Source: Marinomonas pollencensis (GTDB lineage Bacteria > Pseudomonadota > Gammaproteobacteria > Pseudomonadales > Marinomonadaceae). From it: 64,000 nt of DNA. Positions within the stretch are counted from its first letter, which is position 1, and each line of letters begins with the position of its first letter. The stretch covers positions 124,001 through 188,000 of the forward strand of contig NZ_QUNG01000003.1 in the NCBI RefSeq assembly GCF_003387375.1, read 5' to 3'. Positions 17,230 to 25,254 of the stretch are shown here, in pieces. Under the pieces are notes generated by a model. The model searched no databases. It was not told where the DNA came from and saw nothing but the letters and a program-made list of their open reading frames with translations. The translations under genes were made by a program, and so were the position numbers.

Positions 17230-20200
17230 ATGCACATGCCGGTTTCACAAAAAATATTCAAAGTTCGCCGTCATTATAATAAATGGGTTGCAGACCAAAC
17301 TTTGGAAGATTTTGCGTTACGCTATACCTCCAAACAAACCCACACCATGAGTATTGAGCGGGTCGCTAACACGGCCTTAGGCGCCACGGCTTTTTTAGCC
17401 CTAGAGGGGCTCGCTGCCGCCATCACGCTAAATTATGGTTTCAGCAATGCCATCGCAGCTATAGCTGTGGTCTTATTGGTGTTTTTCATTACTGGCTTTC
17501 CGATTGCTTACTACTCTGCCAAGCACGGTTTGGACATTGACCTACTGACCCGTGGCGCCGGCTTCGGTTATTTAGGCTCCACCATTACCTCGCTTATTTA
17601 TGCCACCTTTACCTTTATTTTCTTTGCTATTGAAGCGGCTATTCTCGCCTCCGCATTGGAGGTTTTATTTAGCATACCCTTGGCCATTGGTTATGCCCTC
17701 TCGGCGGTATTTGTTATTCCGATTGTTACCCATGGCATTCGCGCCATCAGCCGTTTTCAAGGGCTTACCCAATACCTTTGGCTAATACTCCAGATCACCG
17801 CATTATTGGTTGTTGTATTCAGTGAGTACGAGCATTTCCAAGCATGGACTGACTACACAGTGCCCAGTTTACCTAACAGCGGCAGCTTTAATGTCATTCT
17901 ATTTGGCGCCGCGGCTTCCATGCTGTTCGCGCTTATGGCGCAAATTGGCGAACAAGTCGATTACCTGCGGTTTATGCCAGAAAAAACCGCAGAGAATAAA
18001 AAACGCTGGTGGTTCTGGCTGATTATTGCCGGTCCCGGCTGGGTATTTATGGGGGGAATCAAAATGCTGCTAGGGTCATTTCTAGCCTATTTGGCCTTTT
18101 CAAATGGCTTACCATTTGAGGCGGCCGCTGACCCCACACACATGTATCAAGGGGTGTTTGAGTTTCTCACTAAGTCGCCCATTCTAGCCTTGATTATGGC
18201 GGCTATTATGGTGTTCATTTGCCAGATGAAGATCAACTTAACCAATGCGTATGCAGGCTCCATTGCTTGGTCTAATTTTTTCTCTCGGCTGACTCACAGC
18301 CACCCAGGACGAGTGGTTTGGCTCGTGTTCAATGTCACCATTGCCCTATTACTGATGGAACTGGGAATTTACCAAGCTCTTGAAGCCATTCTTGGCGTTT
18401 TTGCTATTGCCGCAGTCAGTTGGCTGGGGTGTTTATCGGCGGATCTATTAATCAATAAACCGCTTAAGTTAAGCCCAGATTATGTGGAATTTAAACGCGC
18501 ACATTTATACGATATTAACCCAGTCGGTACTGGCTCTATGCTGATCGCCACCGTGTTAGGCTTGATCAGTTATTTGGGCGTATTCGGCGACACCATGAAA
18601 GCACTTTGCCATTTTGTCAGTCTAGCCAGCTGCTTTATTTGTGTGCCTGTCATCGCTTGGTTTACCAAGGGAAAGTATTATTTAGCACGACAATCTCCAG
18701 AATTATTACCCCTAATCGCGCTAGAAAGCGATAAACATCCCAACATCACCTATAAGGTCTTAACCTGTGGTATTTGCGAAAACACCTTTGAAGTCGCAGA
18801 CATGAGCTATTGCTCAGCCTACCAACAGCCTATTTGTTCATTGTGCTGCTCATTGGATGTGCGCTGTATGGACAGCTGCAAACCCCACGCCCGTATAAAC
18901 CAACAAAGCATTGCTTTTCAGCGTATGTTTTTGCCCAAAAAAGTCGTACGTTTAATCAACTCACGTCTCGGCCGCTTTGTTACCTTACTGCTCGTCATCA
19001 ATTTGATAAACGCAGCATTGATGGTTTTAATCTACCGGCAAATGGCGCCACAAACCCTCGCCGAGGCGACGCTTTTAAGCCAAACAATGTGGACCCTCTT
19101 TTTTACGCTATTGATCGTCTCTGGCGTCTTGTCTTGGTTATTTCTTCTGGCCCATGAAAGCCGTGTTGTGGCTCAAAAAGAATCCAATCGACAAACCCGT
19201 AAGTTGACCCAAGAAATCGACGCTCACCAAGAAACAGACAAAGCCTTACAGTCTGCAAAAGAGCTCGCCGAGCGTTCAAATGCAGCAAAAAGTCGCTATT
19301 TAACCGGTATTAGCCATGAACTAAGAACACCTTTGCAATCCATTATTGGCTACGCTCAGCTACTGTCTGATAAAAATGAGGCCCCACCACAGCATCAACA
19401 TGGCTTGGATATTATTCAGCGCAGCGGTCAATATTTAGCCGACCTTATTGAGGGGTTATTGGATATTTCTAAAATCGAAGCCGGTCGCCTAGACCTGTAT
19501 CGCAACACAGTAGATTTGCCCGCCTTAATTGACCAATTAGCAAATATGTTTTCGATGCAGGCCACTAGCAAAGGCATTCAATTTCAAAACCATATTCTCG
19601 ACCCATTACCGCAATCCGTGATTACCGACGAGAAACGCCTACGGCAAATTTTGATCAATCTGCTGTCCAACGCCATTAAATACACCAAAGAAGGCCGGGT
19701 GGATTTCTTTATTCGCTATCGCAATCAAGTGGCGGAATTTGTCATTAAAGATTCTGGCCCAGGCATTCCTGAGCACCAAATGACACGTATTTTCGACCCT
19801 TTCGAACGAGTACGTAATGCCGATACTGCAAACTTACCCGGCACAGGGTTAGGCCTTACTATCGTCAAGTTACTCACCGAGATTATGGGAGGAGATTTGC
19901 AGGCCAGCAGCCAAGTAGGTGAAGGCAGTGAGTTCAAAGTCAGCCTGATGCTCCCCTGGGTTAATAAAGCCACCCAACGAGAAAGTACGCAACAAGCCAT
20001 TATTGGCTATCATGGCTTTCAGAAAAAGCTATTTGTGGTAGATGACGACCCTGTAGTACGAGGTCTACTGTCGGATATTCTCGTTCCACTTAACTTTATT
20101 ACTTATGAAGCTTATAGCGCGGAACATTGCTTGTCTCAATTACCAGATGCAATGCCAGACCTTTTTATCTTAGATGTTTCTATGCCAGGAATGAGCGGCT

Positions 20201-20751
20201 TAGAACTCGCACAAACACTACGCCAGCAAGGCATCGAGGTGCCCATTATTATGCTATCGGCTGATGCACAAGAGCAGCATCGCCAGCCTGATGAAAGCGC
20301 GGCATTTGATGATTACTTGATTAAACCGGTCAACAATCAAACCCTACTGGAAAAAATTTCCGCTCACATTGAGCTTGATTGGGTTTATCAAACGCCGCTC
20401 AACAATACGACTATGGCCTCAACACCTCCCCCTATTGAGACTCACTCCAGAGAGTCTAATAGAGCGACCAACAGCGCCATAATTCCTCCAAGCTCAACCA
20501 TGAATGGCACCATTCCAGACCATGAGTTGATACGTGAACTAGCGGCTTTTGCTGAAATGGGCTATCGCAAAGGCGTCGGTAACACACTTCAAAAAATAGC
20601 CCAACTAAAACTGCTCAATAGCACTCATTTAAGCACCTTAGAACAGTATCATCAGGCTTTTCAATTCGATATATTGGCCAATTACTTAGCTCAGCACAGC
20701 GCAAACGAGGCAACAAAAAAAGCGGCGAATGCCTCACAGGAGACCCCGTAA
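17230..20751 (+). CDS. hybrid histidine kinase with N-terminal NCS1-type transporter domain
   Basis: A membrane sensor of about 1173 residues. Residues 30-490 resemble an NCS1/cytosine-purine permease with around a dozen helices (RVANTALGATAFLALEGLAA, LIYATFTFIFFAIEAAIL). A cysteine cluster follows at residues 513-550 (CGICENTF, ICSLCCSLDVRCMDSC), then two helices, a coiled segment, a HisKA domain with His696 (ISHELRTP), an HATPase domain (LINLLSNAIKYTKEG, GTGLGLTIVKLL) and a receiver with Asp982 (FILDVSMPGMSG). A helical tail follows residue about 1085. The start could be ATG 17230, 17236 or 17194. The transporter part probably senses a substrate. The next gene, two bases away, encodes the response regulator. 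Confidence 0.87.
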   Translation: MHMPVSQKIFKVRRHYNKWVADQTLEDFALRYTSKQTHTMSIERVANTALGATAFLALEGLAAAITLNYGFSNAIAAIAVVLLVFFITGFPIAYYSAKHGLDIDLLTRGAGFGYLGSTITSLIYATFTFIFFAIEAAILASALEVLFSIPLAIGYALSAVFVIPIVTHGIRAISRFQGLTQYLWLILQITALLVVVFSEYEHFQAWTDYTVPSLPNSGSFNVILFGAAASMLFALMAQIGEQVDYLRFMPEKTAENKKRWWFWLIIAGPGWVFMGGIKMLLGSFLAYLAFSNGLPFEAAADPTHMYQGVFEFLTKSPILALIMAAIMVFICQMKINLTNAYAGSIAWSNFFSRLTHSHPGRVVWLVFNVTIALLLMELGIYQALEAILGVFAIAAVSWLGCLSADLLINKPLKLSPDYVEFKRAHLYDINPVGTGSMLIATVLGLISYLGVFGDTMKALCHFVSLASCFICVPVIAWFTKGKYYLARQSPELLPLIALESDKHPNITYKVLTCGICENTFEVADMSYCSAYQQPICSLCCSLDVRCMDSCKPHARINQQSIAFQRMFLPKKVVRLINSRLGRFVTLLLVINLINAALMVLIYRQMAPQTLAEATLLSQTMWTLFFTLLIVSGVLSWLFLLAHESRVVAQKESNRQTRKLTQEIDAHQETDKALQSAKELAERSNAAKSRYLTGISHELRTPLQSIIGYAQLLSDKNEAPPQHQHGLDIIQRSGQYLADLIEGLLDISKIEAGRLDLYRNTVDLPALIDQLANMFSMQATSKGIQFQNHILDPLPQSVITDEKRLRQILINLLSNAIKYTKEGRVDFFIRYRNQVAEFVIKDSGPGIPEHQMTRIFDPFERVRNADTANLPGTGLGLTIVKLLTEIMGGDLQASSQVGEGSEFKVSLMLPWVNKATQRESTQQAIIGYHGFQKKLFVVDDDPVVRGLLSDILVPLNFITYEAYSAEHCLSQLPDAMPDLFILDVSMPGMSGLELAQTLRQQGIEVPIIMLSADAQEQHRQPDESAAFDDYLIKPVNNQTLLEKISAHIELDWVYQTPLNNTTMASTPPPIETHSRESNRATNSAIIPPSSTMNGTIPDHELIRELAAFAEMGYRKGVGNTLQKIAQLKLLNSTHLSTLEQYHQAFQFDILANYLAQHSANEATKKAANASQETP

Positions 20752-20752
20752 C

Positions 20753-21658
20753 ATGATGCAAACAAACAATGACATTGTATTGGTAGTCGATGACTCCGCC
20801 GATGCGCTTAGCTTAATCAATGACACCTTAGAAGCTGCCAACATGGATGTCTTGGTGGCACTAGAAGGTAAACAAGCGCTGACCATCGCCAAACGCATCC
20901 GACCTGACATCATTCTGCTCGATGCTATCATGCCCACCATGGATGGCTTTGAAACCTGCAAAGCGTTAAAGGCCGACGCTAATCTTGCCTCTATTCCAGT
21001 TATTTTCATGACCGGATTAAGTGACACTGACGACATAGTACGAGGCTTAGAAGTGGGAGGGGTAGACTATCTAACAAAGCCCATCAAACCCAGCGAATTA
21101 CTGGCCCGGATGAAGGTTCACCTGAATAACGCGCGCCTAACCAACAGCGCCCAATTGGCACTGGACAGTACTGGTCAGCATCTAATGACAGTCTCGGATG
21201 ATGGCAACATCATGTGGGCTACGCCACAAACCTATGCATTACTTGCCAAAGCAAGAGCAACCCCACAATGGCAACAACAAGCACTCGCTCAGCAGCTAAA
21301 ACACTGGTTTGATCATCATCCAGAGATAGACAGCCGCTTGTCATTAAGCGACCTAGAATACCCATTATCGGTCAAAATCGTCAGCGCCGAACAAGGACAG
21401 GAAAGGTTGCTTAAGCTTGAAGATGGACGCCGTCCAACAGGCCCCCAGCTATTGCATCAAGAGCTGGGGCTAACAGAGCGAGAATCTGAAGTTTTACACT
21501 GGTTAGCCAATGGCAAAACCAACCGTGAAATTGCTCAAATACTCGACATGAGCCCAAGAACGGTTAACAAACATCTAGAGCAAATATTTCCTAAACTCGG
21601 GGTAGAAAACCGCACTGCCGCCGCCGGCATTGCACTAAAGACACTAGCCACTGTCTAG
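20753..21658 (+). CDS. response regulator, REC plus LuxR-type HTH
   Basis: A 301-residue transcription factor. The N-terminal receiver carries the acidic pair DD near residue 15 and phospho-acceptor Asp57 (ILLDAIMPTMDGF), with Lys in VDYLTKPIKPSE. A linker of about 90 residues may fold as a PAS-like domain (HLMTVSDDGNIMWATPQTYAL). The C-terminus is a LuxR/GerE helix-turn-helix: GLTERESEVLHWLANGKTNR followed by MSPRTVNKHLEQIFPKLGV. It starts one base after the stop of the hybrid kinase, with CAGGAGA upstream, so the pair is co-transcribed and is almost certainly a cognate two-component system. Target genes are not identifiable from the window. Confidence 0.9.
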   Translation: MMQTNNDIVLVVDDSADALSLINDTLEAANMDVLVALEGKQALTIAKRIRPDIILLDAIMPTMDGFETCKALKADANLASIPVIFMTGLSDTDDIVRGLEVGGVDYLTKPIKPSELLARMKVHLNNARLTNSAQLALDSTGQHLMTVSDDGNIMWATPQTYALLAKARATPQWQQQALAQQLKHWFDHHPEIDSRLSLSDLEYPLSVKIVSAEQGQERLLKLEDGRRPTGPQLLHQELGLTERESEVLHWLANGKTNREIAQILDMSPRTVNKHLEQIFPKLGVENRTAAAGIALKTLATV

Positions 21659-21823
21659 CAAAGTCTGGGAAGTCCAATACTCTTATAAAATTAATATACA
21701 TTTGTTTGTTTCAGCTAGTAATCAAGCTCTGATAAATAGAAATTGGATTAGGAGTATGGAGAAATATTCACCCGCTAAGAACTTAATGGCATTTCTCATA
21801 GGAATTCCCTCCTTATTCAAAGA

Positions 21824-21838
21824 GTGCTCTTAGAGCAC
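21824..21838. repeat. perfect inverted repeat
   Basis: GTGCTC TTA GAGCAC is a perfect palindrome 165 bp after the response-regulator gene. It could be a weak terminator stem without a T-run or a protein-binding site. The 25-codon frame preceding it at 21756 is not supported. Confidence 0.4.
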
Positions 21839-21853
21839 CCAGAATTACAGGTA

Positions 21854-21908
21854 ATAAAAAAGCCCCTAGAAGGTCAGTTTTCACTAACTTTCTAGAGGCT
21901 TATTTTAT
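21854..21908 (-). terminator. rho-independent terminator of the tRNA gene
   Basis: On the minus strand AAGCCTCTAGAA pairs with TTCTAGGGGCTT, extended by GTTAGT/ACTGAC around a GAAA tetraloop, and ends in TTTTTT. It begins immediately after the tRNA 3' end. Confidence 0.85.
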
Positions 21909-21909
21909 A

Positions 21910-21986
21910 TGGTGGGCCTGCCCCGACTTGAACGGGGGACCTGCCGATTATGAGTCGGATGCTCTAACCAACTGAGCTACAGGCCC
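21910..21986 (-). tRNA. tRNA with CAT anticodon (elongator Met or Ile2)
   Basis: A 77-nt cloverleaf including an encoded CCA. The acceptor stem is GGGCCTG/CAGGCCC, the D arm AGCTCAGTTGGTTAGAGC, the anticodon loop CTCATAA, and the T arm CCCCCGTTCAAGTCGGGG. A CAT anticodon can be methionine, or isoleucine when C34 is modified to lysidine by TilS. The anticodon stem (TCCGA/TCGGC, with a T-C mismatch at 27-43) resembles Ile2 tRNAs at least as much as elongator Met. It is not an initiator, since its acceptor stem starts with a G-C pair. It has its own promoter and terminator. Confidence 0.9.
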
Positions 21987-22000
21987 TAAAAACGATCCGC

Positions 22001-22029
22001 ATTATAGCTATATGCGCAACCAATGCCAA
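22001..22029 (-). promoter_or_regulatory. sigma-70 promoter of the tRNA gene
   Basis: On the minus strand TTGGCA, a 17-base spacer and TATAAT form a near-consensus promoter ending 15 bases before the tRNA. The discriminator after the -10 is GC-rich (GCGGATC), typical of stable-RNA promoters under stringent control. Confidence 0.85.
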
Positions 22030-22094
22030 GATGGTTTTGCCTGTAAATTCAATCTAATACAGAAAAACAGCTATTTTTTCAGCGCTCTAGAGGA

Positions 22095-22943
22095 TTAAGG
22101 TTCACGGATTACCGTTCCTGGAGCAACGCCCATTACTTTTTTGAAGGCGCGACGAAACGCGGCTTCGCTTTGATAGCCTAGCTCATCGCAGAGAAGTGCC
22201 AAGTTGCTCTCTCCTCTTTTTATACGCTGAGCCGCCAGACGCATCCGCCAAAGTGTTAAATAGGCCATAGGGGTAATGCCCATGGTAGCTTTAAACAATC
22301 CACTAAAGGCAGAACGTGACATGCCTGCTTGCTGTGCCAAGCTGGCCACTTGCCACGCTTGCTGTGGCGCTTCATGTATGGCAACAATAGCTCGTGCAAG
22401 TTTGTTATCACTCAAGCCCGCTAACAGACCAAATTGCACTTTTTTGGCTTGCATAAAGGCCCTTAACAGATGCACTAAATACGCCTCGGCCAAACGCTCT
22501 AATACTACTTGAGAGCCGCAACGAAGCTGCTCTATTTCCGCTAGCAGTAAAGTATTTAACGACATCAATTGCTGAGCAATTTCATCGCCTTTTTCTACCT
22601 TGACCCACTGACAAGCAAAGTCCAATAAAGGGTTAAGTGCTTTTTTTCCAAAATCAAATTCACAAATTAGCAAGTTAGCTACCGCTTCATGATTCACTAA
22701 TGCTGCCCGTGACTGCAGTGCCTCAAATGCAAGACCAGACGCCAACCACATTCCATCCCCTTTTGTTAAAGAGATTGGTTCACTGCCCTTTGCTTGCAAT
22801 GTTAGCTCGCCTTCCATCATGTAGAGCCAATAACTTGCCTCTGTAGAAAGCTCCAAGCCCTCTGCCTTTTCCAAAAAAAGACAACGGGTTACTGAAGTGG
22901 CTTTGGGACGAAATGCACTGAGTACTGAAGAAAGCCTGTCCAC
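22095..22943 (-). CDS. AraC family transcriptional regulator with cupin sensor domain
   Basis: A 282-residue regulator. The N-terminal half is a cupin-type sensor (LELSTEASYWLYMMEGELTL) of the AraC-binding-like/cupin_6 kind. The C-terminal 100 residues hold two helix-turn-helix motifs: QVASLAQQAGMSRSAFSGLF followed by GITPMAYLTLWRMRLAAQRI, then LALLCDELGYQSEAAFRRAF and KKVMGVAPG. Start GTG 22943 has GGTGGA seven bases upstream. It is divergent from the peroxiredoxin-like gene across 123 bp, and that gene is the likely target, as is usual for this cupin-AraC subgroup next to redox or oxidoreductase genes. The ligand is unknown. Confidence 0.88.
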   Translation of the reverse strand: MDRLSSVLSAFRPKATSVTRCLFLEKAEGLELSTEASYWLYMMEGELTLQAKGSEPISLTKGDGMWLASGLAFEALQSRAALVNHEAVANLLICEFDFGKKALNPLLDFACQWVKVEKGDEIAQQLMSLNTLLLAEIEQLRCGSQVVLERLAEAYLVHLLRAFMQAKKVQFGLLAGLSDNKLARAIVAIHEAPQQAWQVASLAQQAGMSRSAFSGLFKATMGITPMAYLTLWRMRLAAQRIKRGESNLALLCDELGYQSEAAFRRAFKKVMGVAPGTVIREP

Positions 22944-23066
22944 GAATTATTCCACCTTATGAAAATACGATCTGCAATAAAATTAGGACTTTGAGACATT
23001 TATCGTATCAAATTTTATTCTAGTATGCCCTTATAGTAAAAATCAACGAAACATGAGGAGATACCA

Positions 23067-23597
23067 ATGGTTGTACTAAAGCCTAGAGCCGCTACTCCAG
23101 AGTTAGCGCTTAACACTCTAACAGGCGCCTGGTCTTTGGCTGAGCAAACGCCAGAGAATTTCACCATGATCGTCGTTTATCGTGGCCTACATTGCCCTAA
23201 ATGTCGTGACTACCTAAAAGAACTAAGCCGTTTAGCCGATGATTTTATCGCAAAAGGTGTGAGTATTATCGCCCTTAGTAGCGACACACAAGAGCGCGCG
23301 CAGCGAGCATCTACAGAATGGGAAATTGAAAACCTCACCATGGGCTACGGCTTAACGCCTGAGCAATCACAAGCATGGGGATTACATCGCAGCGCTGGAC
23401 GCGGGTTAACCAGCATCGGAATTGAAGAGCCGGCTGAGTTTACTGAACCAGGATTTTTCCTTGTTCGCCCTGATGGCACTCTATATTGGAGCAACATCAG
23501 CACCATGCCATTTGCTCGACCACACTTTAGAGAAGTTCTAGGTGCAGTCGATTTTGCTATTAACAAAAATTACCCAGCCCGTGGTGAATTAATTTAA
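23067..23597 (+). CDS. peroxiredoxin-like (AhpC/TSA family) protein
   Basis: A 176-residue thioredoxin-fold protein. The active-site segment is VVYRGLHCPKCRDYLKELSR: the first cysteine stands where the peroxidatic Cys sits in peroxiredoxins, and the CxxC pair suggests an intramolecular disulfide. Later segments SIIALSSDTQERAQ and PGFFLVRPDGTLYWSNISTM match the AhpC/TSA-like redoxin family. It has no signal peptide, so it is cytoplasmic. Start ATG 23067 is preceded by GAGGAG. It is monocistronic with a terminator after it and divergent from the AraC regulator. A thiol-peroxidase or disulfide-reductase role is inferred from the fold. Confidence 0.85.
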   Translation: MVVLKPRAATPELALNTLTGAWSLAEQTPENFTMIVVYRGLHCPKCRDYLKELSRLADDFIAKGVSIIALSSDTQERAQRASTEWEIENLTMGYGLTPEQSQAWGLHRSAGRGLTSIGIEEPAEFTEPGFFLVRPDGTLYWSNISTMPFARPHFREVLGAVDFAINKNYPARGELI

Positions 23598-23627
23598 TAG
23601 CGAGCGTAAATCTTTAAATAAACAAAC

Positions 23628-23657
23628 AAGCGAAATCCTTTTTGGGTTTCGCTTTTC
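23628..23657 (+). terminator. terminator of the peroxiredoxin-like gene
   Basis: AAGCGAAATCC and GGGTTTCGCTT form a stem around a T-rich loop, followed by TTCTTCGTTTTT. It lies 30 bp after the stop at 23597. Confidence 0.75.
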
Positions 23658-23781
23658 TTCGTTTTTCAAATATATTAAAAAACTCTCTTCCACTAAAAAA
23701 ACAAAACATCTCAAAAAAATCCACTTCAGAAAACCATTATTTTAACGATCAATTACTTCAGAAAAACATCAATTTTTTAAT

Positions 23782-23815
23782 AAAAAAAGCACATCTATAA
23801 AGACATGCTTTTTAA
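23782..23815 (-). terminator. terminator of the DoxX-like gene
   Basis: On the minus strand AAAAAGCATGTC pairs, with wobbles, with GATGTGCTTTTTTT around a TTTATA loop. It lies about 45 bp after the stop at 23859. The surroundings are AT-rich, with an imperfect direct repeat of ACTTCAGAAAA. Confidence 0.6.
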
Positions 23816-23858
23816 AAACTTACGTTTACTTTCTGTTAAGAAAAATCGATATAACCGA

Positions 23859-24275
23859 TTACTTACCCAGAGAGAATTTGTTGTCATAGTCTCTAAACAG
23901 GTAAAGAGCCACAATCGCCGCCAGCATCGGCCATGCAGCATAAAAGAGCAAGTTTGATCCGGCCCAAGGGTCTAGATAACGCCCAAAAGACACTAGAGTA
24001 GAACTTAAGTGCATGATTAATATAATTAATGTCGCCCATCTTCTCTGAAAACCTAGCAAAAAGCTAAGCACCAAAGCAAGTTGTAAGGCTCCCATGATAT
24101 AAGCAATACTGGCACTTATATCAGGAATAGAATAGAAAACCTTCATGACAGCAGCAGAATGGCTAGGATTCACAAACTTATCCACAGTCCACATAATTAG
24201 CACAATAAACACACTCAGTCGCAGCCCCAATAGGCTCCACTCAAGCTTTTCTTTCGATATGGTAACGGTACTCAT
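23859..24275 (-). CDS. small DoxX-like integral membrane protein
   Basis: A 138-residue protein with four predicted membrane helices: LLGLRLSVFIVLIMWTVDKF, ASIAYIMGALQLALVLSFLL, ATLIILIMHLSSTLVSFGRY and NLLFYAAWPMLAAIVALYLF. The length, the helix pattern and the conserved Lys-Phe after the first helix recall DoxX/DoxD-like proteins, so I call it DoxX-like with moderate confidence. Start ATG 24275 has AAGGG seven bases upstream. It is a single-gene unit between the peroxiredoxin-like gene and a decayed region, and no function can be assigned. Confidence 0.65.
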   Translation of the reverse strand: MSTVTISKEKLEWSLLGLRLSVFIVLIMWTVDKFVNPSHSAAVMKVFYSIPDISASIAYIMGALQLALVLSFLLGFQRRWATLIILIMHLSSTLVSFGRYLDPWAGSNLLFYAAWPMLAAIVALYLFRDYDNKFSLGK

Positions 24276-24566
24276 TTTAAAACCCTTTTAAAAACTTAAT
24301 AAACCAAAGCTTTGAAAAACAAAAACTTATGCTTTTATCCATACCGCAACCATTATTTAAGTTGTTTCTATAAAGCCATTCAAAACAAACCTACTTTAAA
24401 AAGAACAAGGAGAGAAAACAACATTAGATAACTGAGATGAACATTTTTATCTTTTTCAGGCTATTTATTATTAAAAAAGAAAAGATGGGGGTTTCAAACA
24501 AATAAAGGGAACTTATTTATATTTTAGCCATCCTCATTTAGAGAAACAGCCATATTTAAAAAGCCG

Positions 24567-24818
24567 CTAAGATAAACACCCAATATCCGTCAACACCCAG
24601 GCACTATGATGCTGAGTGAAACCTATTTTAGGATAGTCATCTATCGCTTGAGGAGACGATAACAAGATCAATGAATATTCTGGGGTTAAGGCTTCTTTTG
24701 TCCTCCTCATTAAGCTCTTACCCACTCCCATCCCTTGAACGGCCGGGTCCACCGCTAAACCAGATAAATAACAACAAAAAGTAAAATCCGTCACAGATAG
24801 TGCTACCCCAACTAACAC
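24567..24818 (-). pseudogene. 5'-truncated GNAT acetyltransferase
   Basis: This 83-codon frame is the C-terminal two-thirds of a GNAT N-acetyltransferase. It keeps the acetyl-CoA loop CYLSGLAVDPAVQGMGVGKS and the late DDYPKIGFTQHHSAWVL block, but the first 50 or so residues of a roughly 135-residue family member are missing. It begins exactly where homology to a metallo-beta-lactamase-fold gene on the other strand starts (about 24816), so the 5' end was lost by deletion. A GTG at 24818 could start a short product, but no ribosome-binding site belongs to it. It is probably not functional. Confidence 0.75.
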
Positions 24819-25241
24819 TTTTCGGGGCGAGGGCTAAGCGATGGCAACCGCACATTATGGGGTTCTTGGGTAATCAAGACGCCACAACAGAATCTGTATT
24901 TCAGTGGTGATTCTGGCTACTTTTCTGGTTTCAAAGAGTTTGGCGACCGATACGGGTCTTTGACCTTACTATAATAGAAACAGGTGCTTACGATAAAGAT
25001 TGGGCCAGCATTCATATGACACTAGAAGAAAGCGTGCAAACGCATCTCGACCTTAGAGGAAAGGTAATGCTCCCCTAATGGTACTTTTGATCTGGCCTTT
25101 CATCCCTGGTACGAACCCTTTGACCGAGTAGAGGCGGAAGCAAAAAGATGCTCTGTCGCACTAAGCACTCCAGAGTTTGGGTAAATATTCACCATCACAG
25201 ACGCCCCAATAGAGAATCCATGGTGGCGAGTTTCTTCTTGA
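24816..25241 (+). pseudogene. decayed MBL-fold metallo-hydrolase (UlaG/NAPE-PLD-like)
   Basis: This is the remnant of the C-terminal half of a metallo-beta-lactamase-fold hydrolase. In pieces it reads HFSGRGLSDGNRTLWGSWVI, LYFSGDSGYFSGFKEFGDRY, then after a one-base loss near 24957-24961 FDLTIIETGAYDKDWASIHM and LRGKVMLP. After a second loss of about five bases near 25074 it reads NGTFDLAFHPWYEPFDRVEA, and after an in-frame TAA at 25182 IFTITDAPIENPWWRVSS. The N-terminal half with the HxHxDH metal motif is absent. Two frameshifts, one nonsense codon and a 5' truncation make it a clear pseudogene. Confidence 0.82.
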
Positions 25242-25254
25242 ACTCGCCATTAGG

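Noticed and set aside
21756..21833. 25-codon frame (MEKYSPAKNLMAF) with AGGAG upstream, between the response regulator and the tRNA terminator
   Set aside because: The AGGAG is only one base from the ATG, which is too close, and no family or conservation can be seen.
24770..24816. apparent extension of the MBL pseudogene further upstream (SVTDSATP)
   Set aside because: The bases are better explained as the GNAT coding sequence on the other strand (VGVALSVTDF), so the similarity is chance.
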